DNA from: Azospirillum tabaci
GTDB lineage: Bacteria; Pseudomonadota; Alphaproteobacteria; Azospirillales; Azospirillaceae
DNA: 64,000 bases
NCBI RefSeq assembly: GCF_014596085.1
Contig: NZ_JACCJY010000002.1
Location: 124,001-188,000 of the forward strand
Reading direction: 5' to 3'
Position numbers and translations under genes: made by a program
The notes under the pieces: generated by a model
What the model saw: the letters and a program-made list of their open reading frames with translations, nothing else
Told to the model about the DNA's origin: nothing
Databases searched by the model: none
Part shown: piece after piece, positions 43,089 to 51,335 of the stretch
Layout: every line of letters begins with the position of its first letter
Numbering within the stretch: position 1 is the first letter of the stretch

Positions 43089-44963
43089 TTACACCCGGCC
43101 GCGCTTCAGGGCGTTCTTGCCGAACGCGCCGTCCACATAGTCGAGCAGTTCGCCCAACGCCTCCACCGGGGTCACCGCGCCGGTGTCGATGGTCAGCTCC
43201 GCCGACTCCGGGGCCTCATAGGGGGCGGACACACCGGTGAACTCCGGGATCTCTCCGGCGCGCGCCCGGCGGTACAGGCCCTTGGGGTCGCGCGATTCGC
43301 AGGTGGCGAGATCGGCGGCCACATAGACCTCGTGGAAGCACTCGCCGCCGATGGCCCGCGCCCGCGCCCGGTCGGCCTGGAGCGGCGAGATCAGCGACGC
43401 GATGACCAGCACGCCGGCGTCGGCGAACAGCTTGGCCGTCTCGGCGACGCGGCGGATGTTCTCCGCCCGGTCCTCCGCCGAGAAGCCCAGCCCGGCGTTC
43501 AGCCCGTTGCGGACATTGTCGCCGTCCAGCACGAAGACCTGCCAGCCGCGGTCGAACAAGGCCCGCTCCAGCGCCATGGCCAGCGTGGACTTGCCGGCCC
43601 CGGACAGGCCGGTCAGCCAGAGGATGCCGCCCTTGTGGCCGTTGGCGGCGTTGCGCTCGTCCGCGGTGACGGCGTGCGACACCTCGGTGGTGTTGGTCGA
43701 GGCGGCGGGACCCTCGTCCACCTCGACGACGATGCAGCCGCCGACCACGTCGTGACCGTCGATCAGCACGCCGCGCCCGGTGCGCGACAGCGCCGAGGCG
43801 AGGTCGACGGCGATCGGGGAACGGGAGCGCAGGACGACCTCGGCGACCTCGTTGCGATGGACGGCCTTGGCCGGGGTGCTCGACAGATCCTCGATGTCGA
43901 TGACGGCGGTGATGCTCTCCACCGTCACGCGGTGCTCGCCCGTCGTGATCTTCAGCGTGTAGGTCTTGCCGACCGCCAGAGGCTCCGAGGTCAGCCAGAA
44001 GGCGCGGACGCCCAGCCGGTGGGTGACGTGCGGCGCCCCCTCCTCGTGATGGGCGATGTGGCCGCGCTCGGCGAAGATGCGCTTGTCGAGCGTGATGCCG
44101 ATGCTCTGCCCGGCCTGGGCGGCGACGATGGGCTGGCTGTGGTTCCACCCCTCGATGCTGACCACCGTGGCGGTGGCGCCGGTCGGCGAGAAGCGCAGCG
44201 TGTCGCCGACGCGCAGGCGCCCGCTCTCGATGCGGCCCGCCAGGATGCGGCGGTCGTCGGGCTTGTAGACGTCCTGCAGCGGGAAGCGCAGCGGCAGTTC
44301 GGTCGGCGCCTGCTGCGGGCGGAAGGCGTCGAGCGCCTCCACCACGGTCGGTCCCTCGTACCAGGGCGCCTTATCGGAGCGGGTGACGATGTTGTCGCCG
44401 TGGCGGGCCGCGATCGGGATCACCGTGGAGGTGTGCAGGCCGAGTTCCGCCAGATAGGCGCGGATCTCCTGAGACACCGCCTCGAACCGGTACTGGTCGA
44501 AGTCGACGCGATCCATCTTGTTGACGGCGACGGCCACCTGGCGCACGCCCAGCAGATGCAGCAGGAAGGCGTGGCGCCGCGACTGCTCCAGCGCGCCTTC
44601 GGCGGCGTCGATCACCAGCAGGGCGGCGTCGGCCTGCGAGGCGCCGGTCACCATGTTCTTCAGGAACTCGGTGTGGCCCGGCGCGTCGATGATGACGTAG
44701 GGGCGCTGCTCCGTCTTGAAGTGGATCTGCGTGGTGTCGATGGTGATGCCCTGGTCGCGCTCGGCCTGGAGCGCGTCCATCACGAAGGCCCATTCGAAGG
44801 GCATGCCGCGCTTGCGGCTCATCTCGTGGACCTGCTCCACCTTGCCGTCGGGCAGGCTGCCGGTGTCGTTCAGCAGGCGCCCGATCAGCGTCGACTTGCC
44901 GTGGTCGACATGGCCGACGATGACGATGCGGAGCTGGCCGTTCAGTTCGTTCCGGATGTCCAT
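43089..44963 (-). CDS. cysNC: Bifunctional sulfate adenylyltransferase large subunit / adenylylsulfate kinase
   Basis: The 624-residue fusion combines the GTPase subunit of ATP sulfurylase (CysN) with APS kinase (CysC). The N-terminal part shows [27 protein letters not shown] and NKMD (G1, G3 and G4). The C-terminal kinase has its own P-loop [11 protein letters not shown] near residue 450 and the [16 protein letters not shown] region. It activates sulfate to APS and then PAPS. NodQ of rhizobia has the same fusion, but location in a full cys operon points to general sulfur assimilation. It is 18 bases after cysD. Confidence 0.95.
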   Translation of the reverse strand: MDIRNELNGQLRIVIVGHVDHGKSTLIGRLLNDTGSLPDGKVEQVHEMSRKRGMPFEWAFVMDALQAERDQGITIDTTQIHFKTEQRPYVIIDAPGHTEFLKNMVTGASQADAALLVIDAAEGALEQSRRHAFLLHLLGVRQVAVAVNKMDRVDFDQYRFEAVSQEIRAYLAELGLHTSTVIPIAARHGDNIVTRSDKAPWYEGPTVVEALDAFRPQQAPTELPLRFPLQDVYKPDDRRILAGRIESGRLRVGDTLRFSPTGATATVVSIEGWNHSQPIVAAQAGQSIGITLDKRIFAERGHIAHHEEGAPHVTHRLGVRAFWLTSEPLAVGKTYTLKITTGEHRVTVESITAVIDIEDLSSTPAKAVHRNEVAEVVLRSRSPIAVDLASALSRTGRGVLIDGHDVVGGCIVVEVDEGPAASTNTTEVSHAVTADERNAANGHKGGILWLTGLSGAGKSTLAMALERALFDRGWQVFVLDGDNVRNGLNAGLGFSAEDRAENIRRVAETAKLFADAGVLVIASLISPLQADRARARAIGGECFHEVYVAADLATCESRDPKGLYRRARAGEIPEFTGVSAPYEAPESAELTIDTGAVTPVEALGELLDYVDGAFGKNALKRGRV

Positions 44964-44981
44964 GGTCCCAATCCCCGCTTC

Positions 44982-45779
44982 TTACATGTAGCCCGAGCTG
45001 CGCAGGCGCTCGAAGCTGTCCTCGGCCTCGTTGTCCATGGCGCGGCCGGCGCGCTCCGGAATGCGGGTCACGACCAGTTCGGCGATGATCTCGTCGATGG
45101 TGCCGGCGGTGCTGTCCACCGGGAAGGTGATGTTCTTCTCACCCAGCGAGCGGTAGCGCTTGCCGTCCTTGGCGAAGTACAGCGGGACGATGGGAATCCC
45201 CTCGCGCTTGGAATAGCGCCAGATGTCCAGCTCGGTCCAATGCAGCAGCGGGTGGATGCGGACGTGGGTGCCTTCGTCGAAGCGGGTCTTGTAATGGTCC
45301 CAGAACTCCGCCGGCTGGTCCTTCACGTCCCAGTCGCCTTCCAGCGAACGGGGGGAGAAGACGCGCTCCTTGGCGCGCGTCGCCTGCTCGTCGCGGCGGA
45401 TGCCGACCATGATGCCCTGGTACTTGCCGGTGCGGAGCAGGTTCTTCAGCCCCTCCGTCTTGCGGGCGGCGGCGCGCGTCAGCGGCGGCAGGGTCTGGTC
45501 CATGTCCGCTTCCGGCGGGCACTGCTCCACCCGCAGGTCGAGGTCCCACTCCCCGGCGATGCGGTCGCGGAAGTCGTAGACCTCCTGCAATTCCATCGCG
45601 GTGTCGAGCTGGACCACCGGGAACGGAACGCGCCCGAAGAACGCCTTGCGGCAGAGCCAGAGCAGGACGTTGCTGTCCTTTCCGATCGACCACAGCAGAG
45701 CCAGCTTGTCGATGCGGTTGTAGGCCTCGCGAAGGATGTAGATGCTCTGGCTCTCAAGGTAGTCGAGATCGGCGGTCAT
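44982..45779 (-). CDS. cysD: Sulfate adenylyltransferase small subunit
   Basis: CysD makes APS from ATP and sulfate, powered by the CysN GTPase. The 265-residue protein has the PP-loop [12 protein letters not shown] and the family start [19 protein letters not shown] chose ATG 45779, which overlaps the cysH stop (ATGA), so the two are translationally coupled. The order is cysH-cysD-cysNC, all on the minus strand. Confidence 0.95.
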   Translation of the reverse strand: MTADLDYLESQSIYILREAYNRIDKLALLWSIGKDSNVLLWLCRKAFFGRVPFPVVQLDTAMELQEVYDFRDRIAGEWDLDLRVEQCPPEADMDQTLPPLTRAAARKTEGLKNLLRTGKYQGIMVGIRRDEQATRAKERVFSPRSLEGDWDVKDQPAEFWDHYKTRFDEGTHVRIHPLLHWTELDIWRYSKREGIPIVPLYFAKDGKRYRSLGEKNITFPVDSTAGTIDEIIAELVVTRIPERAGRAMDNEAEDSFERLRSSGYM

Positions 45780-46510
45780 TGTGCGGTTCCGGTTTTCTTG
45801 AAGGTGTGTATGCCGCATTCGGTCTTGGCGGTTCCGGCCCAGCGGCCCGACCGCGGGTCCGCACCGGGAGCGACACGCTCGGTGCAGGTGAAGCAGCCGA
45901 TGGACAGGAAGCCGTCGGCCTCAAGCGGGTGGCGCGGCAGGTTGCGCCGGGTGAATTCCTGCTCGATCCGCTCGCGGTCCCAATGGGCGAGTGGGTTGAT
46001 CTTGATGCGCCCCGTGCCCTCCTCCCCCTCGAACAGGGAAAGGGCGGCGCGCGTGGTGGCCTGGAAGCGCTTGCGTCCGGTCACCCAGGCATCGAAACCC
46101 TCCAGCGCGCGGTCCAGCGGAACCGTCTTGCGCAGATGGCAACAGGCGTCGGGCGAGCGCGTGAACAGCAGGCCGTCGGGGTCCTCCCCGGCCAGATCCG
46201 CGTCGGTCGGGCCGATCGTGCGAACGCCGGTCAGGCCGAGCGCGGCGATCAGCTTGTCGCGGTAGCGCAGAGTCTCGCCGAACAACTTTCCTGTGTTGAC
46301 GAAAAGCACCGGGAAGGACGGGTCGGCCTCCGCTGCCAGGGCGAGCAGAACCGCGGATTCCGTTCCGAAGGATGAAACCACGGCGACGCGGCCGTTGAAT
46401 TCATCACGCAGAAGGGCGTTCAGAAGCACCGCTCCGTCCAGCCGCCCATACCGTTCGGTCAGGTCAGCCACGCGGTCGAGTTTCACAGCATGTGCAAGTC
46501 CATCGAGCAT
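45776..46510 (-). CDS. cysH: Phosphoadenylyl/adenylyl-sulfate reductase (APS type)
   Basis: CysH reduces activated sulfate to sulfite. The 244-residue protein has the substrate loop VSSFGTESAVLL, the CC pair in PDACCHLRK, a second pair in IGCFTCTERV, and the C-terminal ECGIHTF catalytic Cys. The two extra cysteine pairs ligate a 4Fe-4S cluster and mark the assimilatory APS reductase branch found in many bacteria and plants. It is the first gene of the minus-strand cys operon, divergent from cysG. Confidence 0.93.
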   Translation of the reverse strand: MLDGLAHAVKLDRVADLTERYGRLDGAVLLNALLRDEFNGRVAVVSSFGTESAVLLALAAEADPSFPVLFVNTGKLFGETLRYRDKLIAALGLTGVRTIGPTDADLAGEDPDGLLFTRSPDACCHLRKTVPLDRALEGFDAWVTGRKRFQATTRAALSLFEGEEGTGRIKINPLAHWDRERIEQEFTRRNLPRHPLEADGFLSIGCFTCTERVAPGADPRSGRWAGTAKTECGIHTFKKTGTAQ

Positions 46511-46511
46511 G

Positions 46512-46647
46512 GCCTATTTGCCTATCCACGAAGTGGAGTATTTGTTCTGAATTGCACATTAACACCAGTTTCACGTCGTTGCAACGCATATACATTGTCT
46601 ACTTGTATTATAGGTTTAAGGGAGTTTGTGAAATCTGTTGATTGCAC
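46512..46647. promoter_or_regulatory. cysH/cysG divergent control region
   Basis: The 200-base gap between cysH and cysG is AT-richer than the genes and should hold both promoters. It shares GCCTATTT (46512-46519), GAATTGCACA (46549-46558) and TTTGTGAAAT (46625-46634) with the promoter of the sulfonate-type importer at 42.9 kb. ATTGCAC occurs again at 46641-46647. The pattern suggests a common regulator of sulfur uptake and assimilation. Confidence 0.55.
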
Positions 46648-46710
46648 CCTGCCATCGCGCTTAAATGCGCCCATGACGTCTATTCACGATAGCTTCGGTG
46701 TGCATTCCGG

Positions 46711-47277
46711 GTGGCGGCGGTGATCCCGATCACTCTCGACCCCACGCATGTGCGGATTGCGCTGGTCGGCCAGGGACCGCTGGCGAAGCGCCGTCTTGCG
46801 CAATTGCTGGACGGTGGTGCGGCACCGGCGGTCTATTCCCCGGCACCGGATGAGGAGTTGGCCACTCTTGCGGGAACCGCGCTTCGCCGTGCCCTGCCCT
46901 CCCTTGCCGAATTGGACAAAGTCCAAGTGTTGTTCGTGGTCGGGGTCGACGACCCCGCCGCGGAAACGCTGGCCCGTCAGGCGCGGTCGCGGAACATCCT
47001 AGTGAATGTCGAGGATGTGATCCCGCTGTGTGATTTCCACGCGCCGTCTGTGATACGCCGCGGCGACCTTCTGATGACCGTGTCCACCGGGGGCAGGAGC
47101 CCGGCCCTGGCGCAGGTTCTCCGCGAACGGCTGGAGACGCTGTTCCCTGCCGTCTGGGCGGACCGGCTGGCGGAACTCGCCGCGCTCCGCGACCGCCTGC
47201 GCGCCGCGGGCGCCAAGGGACCCGAGGTGCTGCGCGCCTGCCGGGATCTGATCGCCGCCAAAGGATGGCTGCCATGA
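46711..47277 (+). CDS. cysG: Siroheme synthase N-terminal domain (precorrin-2 dehydrogenase/ferrochelatase)
   Basis: This 188-residue protein matches the CysG(B)/Met8p half of siroheme synthase, oxidising precorrin-2 and inserting iron to give siroheme for CysI. A Rossmann-like start (VRIALVGQGPLAKRRLAQLL) is followed by the conserved NVEDVIPLCDFHAPSVIRRGDL and STGGRSPALAQVLRE. The methyltransferase half is a separate gene (cobA) that overlaps its end. The start is GTG with a weak ribosome site; GTG 46720 is possible. Confidence 0.88.
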   Translation: MAAVIPITLDPTHVRIALVGQGPLAKRRLAQLLDGGAAPAVYSPAPDEELATLAGTALRRALPSLAELDKVQVLFVVGVDDPAAETLARQARSRNILVNVEDVIPLCDFHAPSVIRRGDLLMTVSTGGRSPALAQVLRERLETLFPAVWADRLAELAALRDRLRAAGAKGPEVLRACRDLIAAKGWLP

Positions 47278-48113
47278 TCGCATCGTCTCTTCTGTCCCGC
47301 CTGCCCGCCTTCGAGCCGGGCAGCGTCTGGCTGGCCGGGGCCGGTCCCGGCGATCCGGGCCTGCTGACCCTGCTGGCCGCCAAGGCGCTGGGCGAGGCCG
47401 ACGCCATCGTCCATGACGCCCTGGTCGGCGGCGGCATCCTGGAGGCCGCCAACCCCGACGCCCTGCTGGTGGACATGGGCAAGCGCGCCGGCCATCCGTC
47501 CCCCAAGCAGGAGGCGATCAACGAACGGCTGGTGGAACTGGCGCGGGAAGGCCGGCGGGTGCTGCGGCTGAAGGGCGGCGACCCCTTCGTCTTCGGGCGC
47601 GGCGGCGAGGAATGCCTAGCGCTGGCCGAGGCCGAGATCCCCTTCCGCGTGGTGCCCGGCGTGACCGCGGGGATCGGCGGGCTGGCCTACGCCGGCATCC
47701 CGGTGACCCACCGCGGCTTCGGCACCACCGCGACCTTCGTCACCGGCCACGACAAGGCCGGCGGTCTGCCCGCCGATCTGGACTGGGACGTGCTGGCGCG
47801 GATGCCCGGCGCGCTGGTCTTCTACATGGCGCTTGGGACCATCGGGACCATCGCCGAGCGCCTCGAAGCCGCCGGCAAGCCGCCGATGACCCCGGTCGCC
47901 ATCGTGTCGAGCGCCAGCACCGAGGCGCAGAGCGTCATCGAGACCAATCTTGCCCATTGCGCGCGGGACGTCGTGCGGCTACAGGCCAAGCGCCCCGCGA
48001 TCGTCGTGGTCGGCGAGGTCGTGCGGCTGCGCGCCCTGATCGGCGCGTGGCAGCAGACCACCGGCCAGAATCCGTTCCATAGGGGCCTGTCCCCCATCGC
48101 CGTGTCGGCGTGA
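47274..48113 (+). CDS. cobA: Uroporphyrinogen-III C-methyltransferase
   Basis: SUMT makes precorrin-2, the shared precursor of siroheme and cobalamin. From ATG 47274, overlapping the cysG stop as ATGA, it is 279 residues. Motifs: VWLAGAGPGDPGLLTLLAAK, VHDALVG, the RLKGGDPFVFGRGGEE block and VPGVTAGIGG. An earlier ATG at 47265 is three codons upstream. Since the siroheme genes lie between cysH and cysI, its main output here is likely the sulfite reductase cofactor, though it may also feed the cob genes at 27 kb. Confidence 0.93.
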   Translation: MIASSLLSRLPAFEPGSVWLAGAGPGDPGLLTLLAAKALGEADAIVHDALVGGGILEAANPDALLVDMGKRAGHPSPKQEAINERLVELAREGRRVLRLKGGDPFVFGRGGEECLALAEAEIPFRVVPGVTAGIGGLAYAGIPVTHRGFGTTATFVTGHDKAGGLPADLDWDVLARMPGALVFYMALGTIGTIAERLEAAGKPPMTPVAIVSSASTEAQSVIETNLAHCARDVVRLQAKRPAIVVVGEVVRLRALIGAWQQTTGQNPFHRGLSPIAVSA

Positions 48114-48137
48114 GCGTACGTGTTAGGAGTTGAAGGC

Positions 48138-48473
48138 ATGGCGTTGAACGATAAGTCCAGGAACGAGGCGGTGCTGAAGGCCATCACCGCCAACCGCCTG
48201 CGTGACGGCGAGGTGATCTTCCTCGCCCCCGGCCCCGATCTTGGCTGGGTGGAGCGTCTGGACGACGCCGCCCTGTTCGAGGACGCGACCACCGCCGAAA
48301 CGGTTCTGGCCGCCGCCAAGGCCAAGGCCGAGGGCGAGCAGTTCGCCGTGGACGTCTACGCCTTCGACCTGCGCGTCACGGACGGGCAGCGGGTGCCGGT
48401 CAAGACGCGGGAGCGCATCCGGGCGCTCGGCCCCACCGTCCGCATCGATCTCGGCAAGCAGGCTGCGGCCTGA
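48138..48473 (+). CDS. DUF2849 domain protein
   Basis: From ATG 48138 the gene encodes 111 residues (MALNDKSRNEAVLKAITANR start; FLAPGPDLGWVERLDDA, PVKTRERIRALGPTVRIDLG later). It is a DUF2849 protein, a small family almost always found between cobA and the cysI-type reductase in alphaproteobacteria. Its role is unknown, but the conserved place suggests help to sulfite reduction or its cofactor. It is 24 bases after cobA. Confidence 0.85.
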   Translation: MALNDKSRNEAVLKAITANRLRDGEVIFLAPGPDLGWVERLDDAALFEDATTAETVLAAAKAKAEGEQFAVDVYAFDLRVTDGQRVPVKTRERIRALGPTVRIDLGKQAAA

Positions 48474-48508
48474 ACCGGGCGGCCACTCTTTTGACAAGGG
48501 CGAGTTCC

Positions 48509-50197
48509 ATGAACCACATCGCGCCCGGCCGCAACGCCGGGGTCTACAGCTACGACGACATCGACCGCCGCTTCGTCGCGGAGCGCGTGGAGCAATTCCG
48601 CGCCCAGGTCGAGCGCCGCCTGTCCGGCGAGCTGACGGAGGAGGAGTTCAAGCCCCTGCGGCTGATGAACGGCCTCTACCTCCAGCTCCACGCCTACATG
48701 CTGCGCATCGCCGTTCCCTACGGCGTCCTGACCTCGCGGCAGCTCCGCAAGCTGGCCGAGATCGGGCGCAAGTACGACAAGGGCTACGGCCATTTCACCA
48801 CCCGCCAGAATCTCCAGTTCAACTGGATCAAGCTGGAGGACACCCCGGCGATCCTGCACGAGCTGGCCGAGGTGGACATGCACGCGCTGCAGACCAGCGG
48901 CAATTGCGTGCGCAACGTGACCACCGACCAGTTCGTCGGCGCGGCGCGGGACGAGGTGGTGGACGGGCGCGTCTACGCGGAGATCCTGCGGCAGTGGACG
49001 ACCCTGCACCCCGAATTCACCTTCCTGCCGCGCAAGTTCAAGATCGCCATCATGGGGTCGGACGCCGACCGCGCGGCCATCCGCATCCATGACGTCGGTG
49101 TCTTCGCCAAGCGCAACGAGCGGGGCGAGGTCGGCTTCACCTTCTACGTCGGCGGCGGTCTGGGCCGGTCGCCCTTCGTCGGCAAGCTGGTCCGCGACTG
49201 GGTGCCGGAGGAGGACTTCGTCGCCTATCTCGAAGCCATCCTGCGCGTCTACAACCAGTATGGCCGGCGCGACAACATCTACAAGGCGCGCATCAAGATC
49301 CTCGTCCACGAACTGGGCCAGGAGAAGTTCACCCAGGAGGTGGAGGAGGAGTTCGCCCGCCTGCGCGGACCGAAATACCGCCTCGCGCCGGAAATCGTCG
49401 ACGAGATCCGCCGCCGCTTCGGCGGCCCGGCCTTCGAGACGCTGACCGACGAGCCGGAGTCCTTCCAGGCCGCCAAGGCCGCGAACCCGGACTTCGCCCG
49501 CTGGGTGGCGGTCAACGTGCTGGCCCACAAGGTCCCCGGCTACGCCGCCGCCACCATCTCCCTGAAGCCCGCCGGCGGCATCCCCGGCGACGCCACGTCG
49601 GAGCAGATGGAGCTGGTCGCCGATCTGGCCGACGCGCACAGCTTCGGTGAACTCCGCGTCAGCCATGCCCAGAACCTCGTGCTGGCCCATGTCCGGCAGG
49701 ACGAACTGTTCACGCTGTGGACGGCGCTGGAGGCCAACGGGCTGGGCACGCCGAACGCCGGGTTGATCGGCGACATCATCGCCTGCCCCGGCCTCGACTA
49801 CTGCGCGCTGGCCAACGCCCGCTCGATCCCGCTGGCCCAGGCCATCTCAGCCCGCTTCGCCGACCCGGCGCGGCAGCAGGCCATCGGCGAGCTGGGCATC
49901 AAGATCAGCGGCTGCATCAACGCCTGCGGCCACCACCATGTCGGCGCCATCGGCATCCTGGGCGTGGATAAGAAAGGCGAGGAGTTTTACCAGATCACCG
50001 TCGGCGGCGACCCGACCCTGACCACGGCGATCGGCGACATTCTCGGCCCGGCGGTGACCGCCGACGAGACGGTGGACGCCATCGAAGCCATCGTCGAGGT
50101 CTATCTGTCCAATCGGCACGACGGGGAACGCTTCATCGACACGCTGAAGCGCGTCGGCCATGGCCCGTTCAAGGAGAGAGTCTATGCCGCTCATTAA
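48509..50197 (+). CDS. cysI: Assimilatory sulfite reductase hemoprotein (nitrite/sulfite reductase family)
   Basis: The enzyme reduces sulfite to sulfide in six electrons using siroheme and a 4Fe-4S cluster. The 562-residue protein shows repeated NIR/SIR domains, with the cluster ligands as C-x5-C in IACPGLDYCALANA and C-x3-C in SGCINACGHHHVG. I chose ATG 48509 (MNHIAPGRNAGVYSYDDIDR). Nitrite reduction cannot be excluded by sequence alone; the cys operon supports sulfite. No flavoprotein CysJ is present, so ferredoxin is a likely donor. Its stop overlaps the next start by 14 bases. Confidence 0.9.
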   Translation: MNHIAPGRNAGVYSYDDIDRRFVAERVEQFRAQVERRLSGELTEEEFKPLRLMNGLYLQLHAYMLRIAVPYGVLTSRQLRKLAEIGRKYDKGYGHFTTRQNLQFNWIKLEDTPAILHELAEVDMHALQTSGNCVRNVTTDQFVGAARDEVVDGRVYAEILRQWTTLHPEFTFLPRKFKIAIMGSDADRAAIRIHDVGVFAKRNERGEVGFTFYVGGGLGRSPFVGKLVRDWVPEEDFVAYLEAILRVYNQYGRRDNIYKARIKILVHELGQEKFTQEVEEEFARLRGPKYRLAPEIVDEIRRRFGGPAFETLTDEPESFQAAKAANPDFARWVAVNVLAHKVPGYAAATISLKPAGGIPGDATSEQMELVADLADAHSFGELRVSHAQNLVLAHVRQDELFTLWTALEANGLGTPNAGLIGDIIACPGLDYCALANARSIPLAQAISARFADPARQQAIGELGIKISGCINACGHHHVGAIGILGVDKKGEEFYQITVGGDPTLTTAIGDILGPAVTADETVDAIEAIVEVYLSNRHDGERFIDTLKRVGHGPFKERVYAAH

Positions 50198-50681
50198 GGA
50201 CGGCCGCATCGTCGAGGACGAGTGGGTTGCGGTCGCCGACGGCGAGCCGGTTCCCGCCGACCGCCCCGCCATCATCACCTTCGAGCGCTGGCAGGCGGAG
50301 CGCGCGAGCTTCGACGGGCGCAACGCGGCGCTCGGCGTCCGGGTCAAGAGCGGGACCCTGGCCCCGGCCATCGCATCGGACCTGGACCGCTTCGCCCTGG
50401 TGGCGATCGAGTTCCCGAAGTTCCGCGACGGCCGCGGCTTCTCCACCGCCCGCGAGCTGCGGGAACGCTACGGTTACGAAGGCGAGATCCGGGCGGTCGG
50501 GCACGTCATCCCCGATCAGTACCGCTTCCTCCTGCGCACCGGCTTCACCTCCGCCGAGGCGCCGGAGAACACCAACCCGGAGAGCTGGGCACACGCCCTG
50601 ACGGAGATCACCGTCGCCTTCCAGCCGTCGCTGGACGACCCGCAGCCGCTGTCGCTCCTGCGCCGCCGCCTGGGGTCCTGA
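50184..50681 (+). CDS. DUF934 protein (CysX/oxidoreductase-associated)
   Basis: This 165-residue protein (MPLIKDGRIVEDEWVAVADG) belongs to DUF934, regularly found right after sulfite reductase in alpha- and betaproteobacteria. Conserved features include the FPKFRDGRGFSTARELRERY block. It overlaps cysI by 14 bases and so is translated with it. It probably helps sulfite reductase, perhaps in assembly or electron supply; the function is not settled. Confidence 0.88.
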   Translation: MPLIKDGRIVEDEWVAVADGEPVPADRPAIITFERWQAERASFDGRNAALGVRVKSGTLAPAIASDLDRFALVAIEFPKFRDGRGFSTARELRERYGYEGEIRAVGHVIPDQYRFLLRTGFTSAEAPENTNPESWAHALTEITVAFQPSLDDPQPLSLLRRRLGS

Positions 50682-50694
50682 CGCACATCGCGCC

Positions 50695-50725
50695 GCGCCC
50701 GCGCCCCAACCATGGGAGCGGGCGC
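50695..50725. terminator. GC-rich hairpin at the end of the cysG-cysI operon
   Basis: A 12-bp stem with one mismatch (GCGCCCGCGCCC against GGGAGCGGGCGC) lies between the convergent DUF934 gene and the small membrane gene at 50734-51072. No T run follows, so it may be a weak terminator or a transcript-stabilising element. Confidence 0.4.
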
Positions 50726-50733
50726 CGTGCGGC

Positions 50734-51072
50734 TCAGATCCCGTTGAACGCCCAGAACAGGCCTGCCGCCACGGCGACGGCAACCACCACGACAATCCCG
50801 GCCACGGATCGCCGCAACCGGGCCTCGCGCCGCTCGACCTCCTGGCGCTTTCTCAGCAGATACTGCTGCTCGGGTCCGAGAAAGGCTCCCGAATCGCCCT
50901 CCAGGGACAGGGCGCGCTTCGCCACGCTCCGGCCGCGCGTCACGGGGGCCGTCCGGACTGGTGGCCGCGCCGCCCGCCCTTCCAGAACCATCGATTCGCC
51001 CGCCAGAGAGCGTCCCGCCCCCGGACGGCCCCGTCCCGCCTTCCTGGATGCCTTGCGTCTTTTGCTCGCCAT
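50734..51072 (-). CDS. Small basic protein with one C-terminal membrane helix
   Basis: From ATG 51072, preceded by GGTGAG, this is a 112-residue protein. The first 65 residues are very basic and Arg/Gly/Ala-rich (MASKRRKASRKAGRGRPGAG), then comes a charged helix (QYLLRKRQEVERREARLRR), then a single membrane helix (IVVVVAVAVAAGLFWAF) at the C-terminus. It looks like a tail-anchored protein. No family is recognised. Confidence 0.6.
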   Translation of the reverse strand: MASKRRKASRKAGRGRPGAGRSLAGESMVLEGRAARPPVRTAPVTRGRSVAKRALSLEGDSGAFLGPEQQYLLRKRQEVERREARLRRSVAGIVVVVAVAVAAGLFWAFNGI

Positions 51073-51335
51073 GCTTCTCACCTTACCGTGGCCGGCGAAG
51101 CATAGCGGCCCCGTCCCGCTTATCCACCCCTTGATGACGGCGGGCCAGCAAGGTCACACCATGCACTTCCCTGCTTCCGCCGAAACATCGAGCAATTGAG
51201 GAGAATTCGCGAGAGCCACCTTTTAGTTCCCGGAAAATCGAACGGGAAACTGGAAAAAATCCCTACAACACCGCCCACAAGCACCAGCAAAATCCGTACT
51301 ATGCGGCATCGCGCCGATGCAGCCAGGATTTTCGC

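Noticed and set aside
43332..46265. A 977-codon open frame antisense to cysNC, cysD and cysH
   Set aside because: It mirrors the codon pattern of the cys genes, shows no domain, and has no ribosome site of note.
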